A DNA stretch of 64,000 nt. Source: Liolophura sinensis (Eukaryota > Mollusca > Polyplacophora > Chitonida > Chitonidae). Under the pieces are notes generated by a model. It was not told the origin of the DNA and ran no database searches. It saw only the letters and a list, made by a program, of their open reading frames with translations. This document shows positions 58,960-64,000 of this stretch, in pieces. Within the stretch, counting starts at the first letter, position 1, and every line of letters starts with the position of its first letter. Position numbers and translations under genes: made by a program. Location of the stretch: the NCBI RefSeq assembly GCF_032854445.1, contig NC_088295.1:46921385-46985384 (forward strand), given 5' to 3'.

Positions 58960-61900
58960 TGTACTATTGCTGCCGTTATGTGTGTTGAGATGTGTCTGTG
59001 TGTTAAACACAAGAATCTCAGCAGGGCTATATAAGGAACAGACAGAATTTGACAGGGAACCATAAAGAGAAAGCGCATTTTGTGTTTATAGGGTGGGGTG
59101 TCCGACAGTGAAAAATGAAACCATAGAAGTGCCACAGAGTATTCTTTCAAATCATAAAACGTCTACCGTCAAATGTCACAAAACATTACCTCGAAAAAGA
59201 GAAGCTTTAAAAATATGTGCAGAACGTAACCATACATTTTACTTGAAATTGTCGTGATTGAAGTTTTGACTGGAGCAGGTTTTATTATGCAATTTAGTCC
59301 CTTTTCCAAGCTTAATGTCCTCCTCATGAAACGAAGTTGGCTTGACCAAAGCATATGCTGTATTTCACTTGAAGTTTGGTATGCAAAGTTGCATTTTCAG
59401 AAGCCCATATCACCCTAAAAATGATGATTTTTGATGACAGTTTGTCATTAAATTTGTCTCATAATAGATTAATCAAACTTCACAAACAGTCAGTCAATCA
59501 GAATCAGTCAATCAGAATCAAGTAAACTGTGTCGTTTGCAAAATGCTAATCTTCAGGTGATATACAGTATATAGATTAGATATTGTATTGATCTTGGTGT
59601 GAATATGATTTTGGTTGACATGATGCCAGGTTTTGACTCCATACGAATGTATACATATGTATATTTCACGTGTGTAGAAAATGGGATAACAAGTCCATGT
59701 TTGCACATGTTAAACCTCACACCGATAGCTTGGCTATCACTTAATAGTTCGGCATTGCCAATATACCATTACCACTCAATCCAGATGAAGCTGTCCGTTT
59801 TCGATTTAACACTCTTTGTGTATTATGTAAAACTTATCAGTGGAAGTGCAGGTTTGATGTTTATACTGCTGACTGTTCTTTTTCTGCTTCCTGTTAAATC
59901 TGTTGTCACAACTGTAAATACCCTAGGGGCACTCAGGGGAAGGCATCTCCAACTGAACCATGACACTTTGAGATAGAGCATTATGACCCCTGCCCTCAAC
60001 CCCTCCACACCCCTTTTAACGGAAAGGGAACAAAGTGAAACGAAAAGATATTTTATGATAGTTGGATGGAGGAAATTGTGTTAGTTGTGACAAAGATGGT
60101 AGGTAGAATTATTGATATGAGGACAGAGGTTTGTTGTTCAAAATATCAGTCCATGGCTGAAGGTAAAAGAGGATTTCAGAACTTTATAGAAGTTTGTTTA
60201 ATGTCCAAGAGTGTAAATACTTTTTGTTGATAATTATTTACTTTTTATGGGTGTGTGTTATCAAATTTAGTCTGCATGTTCTGCTCAGCCAGTCATGGTA
60301 AAAACAAAGATCCTGCACTGTAAAACAGTTTTAAAGTAGTGAAATTTTTTCAAAAGTTTCAGAGTCTTAATTGTCAGTTTGTGTTGTTCTTGTTTGTCAA
60401 TTCACAGGTTTCGAGATATGACATTACAGCAAAGTTAGGTTCCTTTGTGATATGTCGTCGTCGCTTTATGGCACGGTATGGCCAATCTGGTAATTTTAAC
60501 ATGGGGTGGTGTATACGCTATAGAGAAGTGAATTAAAAGGATTAGACTGATCTTCTGAATTAGGTTCTTGGGTGGATTTGGGTTTCCAATATTGGAAAAA
60601 AACAAAAAAAATGATGTTCGGCCGGTACTTTGATCCAAAACATGACCATTGCCATGTTGTAAAACAGGCAAGCAGTCTGGCAAGTGCGACGTCATTTTGC
60701 ACCGGGGCGTCATTCTGTTGACGTAATGACGTAACTTGAAAACTGCGTATTGAGCCTGTTTAAGTATCATTCTTAGTGCAAAGATTTTATCTCAGGTATT
60801 TACGTTGTCATGAGAGCATGATTGAAGCCTTCTCAAGGATTATTTCATCTTCTGTCAATCAACCCTCCAAGGGGAGCAACTCTGTGACTTGGAACAGCAG
60901 AGCTGTTGTTTTCATTCCTGATGAATAACGCTATGTAACATGTTACAGGAAAGCCATAATGCCACATTTTAGTCGGATGGAACAAATAATGTTATTTAAT
61001 CCTCTCACCATTGTACTGTTGCCAAACTTACATAAGCCTCTGTTGAGACACTTGTTGTTTCATTACTGCCACATAATCAGGTACTGTTGACATGATGTTG
61101 TACCATAGTTCATATAGTGCGTGCAATGGGAATGCTATGAACTCCAGACCATGGCATACATTGGTTTTGGTAAAGGTTTTCAAAAAGGTTTATCTACTCC
61201 CACCACAAAGAGGATTTCTTTTTAAAGATTGTTAATGCTAGCTTTTCTATTAAAGTACTTGTCAGTGTTTGTTACTTTATCCATACTTAAAGAGGCTATG
61301 TTGGTGATTTTTTTTTTCAATGAATCAATCAGCACAAGTCCAGTGGATTTTTTGCTATTATTTTAGAATAGTCCAAATAATTACCTTTCACAAGTAGCCT
61401 CCTCTGTGCACCTGTTGCTGTTACCATTTATCAAAATCAGTTATAAAAGTGCCTAAAATTGGTGAAGCGCTTCGCAACTTTTTCAAACTTTGGAATCAGT
61501 TTTAACAGTGTAAATAGTAGAGATATGACTTTAGATATTTACTAAAAGGCAGTAATTTGGGCTACTTTTGGTAAATGCTGAACATTTTATCTGATCTGGG
61601 AACATGGATTTTTTTTCTTCAAAAAACCACTGGTTTAGCCTCTTTAGGAAACTGCACAAAAACCTGGACACCTTCAATGACCAATATGATATTCCTGAGC
61701 AAAGCATGTACAGTTCTTATTCCAGCAGAATTGATGAGTGGGCCTTTTTAACCACAGCTGGTTAATCCAAAGAACGGGACTACAAGGTAGACAACTCATA
61801 GAGCAGTTTTCTTGGCTCTCACACTTCCTAATACTCCCCAACTAGATGGCTTCATTTGGAGTTTGTGTTATAACTGAACATGTTTTTCTAGGGTTGTAAG

Positions 61901-63159
61901 TTATTCAATGAAAAGTATTACCATTGACTTACCAGTATTTTCTTTTTCTATTTTTTATGTCACCAAATGCCTAGTTTACAGTTAAGACGGCTAATTGGCC
62001 CATGTATTAACTGTTAGTTCTTTTTTTTTTTATCCATTGCTCGTAGCCTCATAAGAAATACGGGACTTGCTCAGAATTTAGGATCCAGTGCTCCTTGATT
62101 TATGACATTAACATTTCAGCCATTAGCACCCCATATATAAAAACATTTCTAGCTTATTTTCAGCTCCAGAAGTTGAATGCAGCTTTTGGGTTCAGGAGTT
62201 CCGGGAAAGTCTAGTATACCAGTCGTTGTATGCATTTGCACATTGCGTTTATTTAAGGGCATTTTGGACAGAGACATACATGTTGTAATGGGCTGGCGTG
62301 AGAAAATTTATTTTCAGAACAGATGACAAGGCATTTTGGACAACGGAGTGTTACACAGTAGCTGTAGATGGTATAGGGGGTATCAGCTGAAGAAATTATT
62401 TTGGATCCCTATATTCTATGAAGCTTGGGAGCCAATATGTACATATTAGGTCATACACATGTAAATGGGAATGACACAAGCCTCACTCAGATGTACATTA
62501 GATCGTCTAATTGTTAAATTAGGTTGCAGTTTCTCTACGTTCATATATAGCAGCATAGCTTAGAGTGCTTATATTTAATTCACAATTCATTGCTCAGACC
62601 TTGTTAGTGCTACACCTGTACCCAATGTAAATGTATGTTATCCGTTCAAAACGAGGTTGCCGGTGGTTTTCGCATGAAAAATAGATATTTATTTCTTTTA
62701 TGTATACAGTTGTTGGTTTAGAATACATATCGGTACATAAAGATGTACAGAAAAGAATTTTCAGGTTTGAGTTATGTTTTGTTTAAAGGACAAGGTGTTT
62801 CAAAGAGATGGACCCGTTTTCAAAGCAGTATATTTCACGATGGGGACATGTTACAGTTACACAAAAAAGTTACGAATTACACAAGAAGTTACAAATTTGA
62901 GCAGATGCCATCTTTCTCGCTAGTTAGGAAGGATATATACTTGATGCTGGAGACAGATGATGGAAAGATATCTCCTGTTCTGGTCATATTTGACCTACAC
63001 TGCTTACAGGACAGTAACAACTGTTTGTCTCTTCATACAGGGTTGCACGCCTATCTCGCACTCCAGCCAGTGTCAAATCTGTTCGATTGTAAGTCTATAT
63101 AACTAACATTAAAGTGTTACCCCTATGTACACATGTAATATTAAAGGTGGCCTGTATTA
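58960..63159. other. Downstream of PDHA, no supported gene
   Basis: Probably starts as the PDHA 3' untranslated region. Open frames of up to 125 codons (59599-59976, 62743-63102) show no recognisable domain, splice context or family similarity. No early AATAAA after the stop was found, so the transcript end is unclear. Confidence 0.4.
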
Positions 63160-63320
63160 AATGGTCTGTATGTGGGAATGTCTGGCAGCAACCTGCGGAT
63201 GGTCGTGGGTTTCCCCCGGGCTGTGCCCGGTTCCACCCACCTTAATGCTGGCTGCCGTCGTATAAGTGAAATATTCTTGAGTACGGCGTAAAACACCAGT
63301 CAAATAAATAAATAAATATT
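63160..63320 (-). repeat. SINE, common family, well preserved
   Basis: Reverse copy: GGAATGTCTGGCAGCAACCT, GCGGATGGTCGTGGGTTTCC, CGTCGTATAAGTGAAATATT and CAGTCAAATAAATAAATAAA. It is truncated at its 3' end; close to the consensus. Confidence 0.88.
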
Positions 63321-64000
63321 AAATGGTAGGCTATTGCTGTAAATGCGTTATAGCAACATCTTTTGGACCATCCATAAACTTAGTGAACAGATCCAAAGTC
63401 TCGCATACAAAACTCGTGAATTTGGCCCAATACATTTCTAGGCACGAGATTGTGTTTTTCTGACATTCAGGGTACAAGATTTTATATACTCGACTTGCTG
63501 ACAGGAAAGTCTATATGTACATGTACTTTTTTTCATCCCCAAAGAACTGATAAGCGTCATGAAAATTGTTCCATGGAAACATTGGCAGCACTGATTCTGC
63601 ATATGAAGGCAAGACAGCTTTGGTACATGGAGATGTATAATATCAAATAAAACACTTCTGGTAATGTAATGGTTATGGGCATTCGAATTTGGGTGCCTTC
63701 TGGCCAAGGATCTCGGCTGTGATCTTTTAGAATGGGTCTAGGTGTAAATCACAGCCTAGGAGTTTTCCAGGTTAAAATAGTGGTATTAATGCATTTATTT
63801 TGTGAATTTGAGCGATTGTCTTGAATCGTTTTGGGTTCTGCAAGACTCCGAACAGGTTAGTTGATTATGGGGACCACTCAGTTGACATGGATGTACGCTA
63901 GGGAAGTTTTAATGAGCATATGAAAATGCGCCTTACCGTCGATCCGACACATTAGAAGCAGTTTCTCTCCGTAACTCTCCCAACATTTCATGTTGGTCGA
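63321..64000. other. Window end, no supported gene
   Basis: No exon or structural feature was recognised on either strand. AATAAA occurs at 63646-63651 and could serve a plus-strand transcript, but no gene can be tied to it. Confidence 0.35.

Noticed and set aside
59599-59976. 125-codon ORF after PDHA
   Set aside because: Low-complexity hydrophobic stretches, no domain, no start context or splice partners; probably 3' untranslated or intergenic DNA.

Overview
The window is eukaryotic nuclear DNA, most likely from a marine mollusc or another lophotrochozoan. Genes are split by many GT-AG introns, the DNA is AT-rich, AATAAA signals follow stop codons, and animal-specific families are present. 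One short interspersed repeat (core CAAGAATATTTCACTTATA followed by GACGGCGGCCAGCATTATGG) occurs about 25 times. Species assignment is inference.

Layout: (1) 1.0-7.3 kb holds a divergent pair: a short minus-strand protein resembling the N-terminal ubiquitin-like region of USP47, and plus-strand ribosomal protein L10a (uL1) with a 5'TOP start, about 180 bp apart. (2) 7.4-11.3 kb is intergenic, with an 18-copy 52-bp minisatellite at 9.9-10.8 kb. (3) 11.4-16.1 kb holds a PM20D2-type M20 peptidase in six exons, broken by two single-base frameshifts. (4) 16.4-18.8 kb is repeat-rich, with a tRNA-derived SINE and a decayed Tc1/mariner transposase. (5) 19.25-23.9 kb holds an ENPP4/5-like membrane phosphodiesterase in four exons. 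(6) 24-30 kb is intergenic: dense SINEs, then a head-to-tail array of inverted-repeat (MITE-like) units at 28.4-29.2 kb. (7) 30.2-44.7 kb holds an 834-residue protein with two AT-hooks and nine C2H2-type zinc fingers in 15 coding exons. (8) 47.4-50.45 kb, minus strand, encodes a 185-residue calcineurin-B-like protein whose four EF-hand loops all look unable to bind calcium. (9) 50.6-59.0 kb, plus strand, encodes pyruvate dehydrogenase E1 alpha in nine exons; it shares a roughly 190-bp divergent promoter with the calcineurin-B-like gene, and its first intron holds a 670-bp imperfect palindrome. (10) 59-64 kb shows no supported gene.

The genes are not a pathway cluster: they cover translation (RPL10A), dipeptide clearance (PM20D2), extracellular nucleotide or phosphodiester hydrolysis (ENPP), chromatin or transcription control (zinc finger), a possible membrane-anchored EF-hand pseudo-sensor, and mitochondrial pyruvate oxidation (PDHA). 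Exon boundaries were read by eye from splice signals, phase continuity and family alignment. All intron phases close in frame for RPL10A, ENPP, the zinc-finger gene, the calcineurin-B-like gene and PDHA; PM20D2 closes only if two indels are allowed for. I found no defined new multi-gene system. The most unusual items are the palindrome, the MITE array, the minisatellite, the all-degenerate EF-hand protein and the truncated USP47-like gene.
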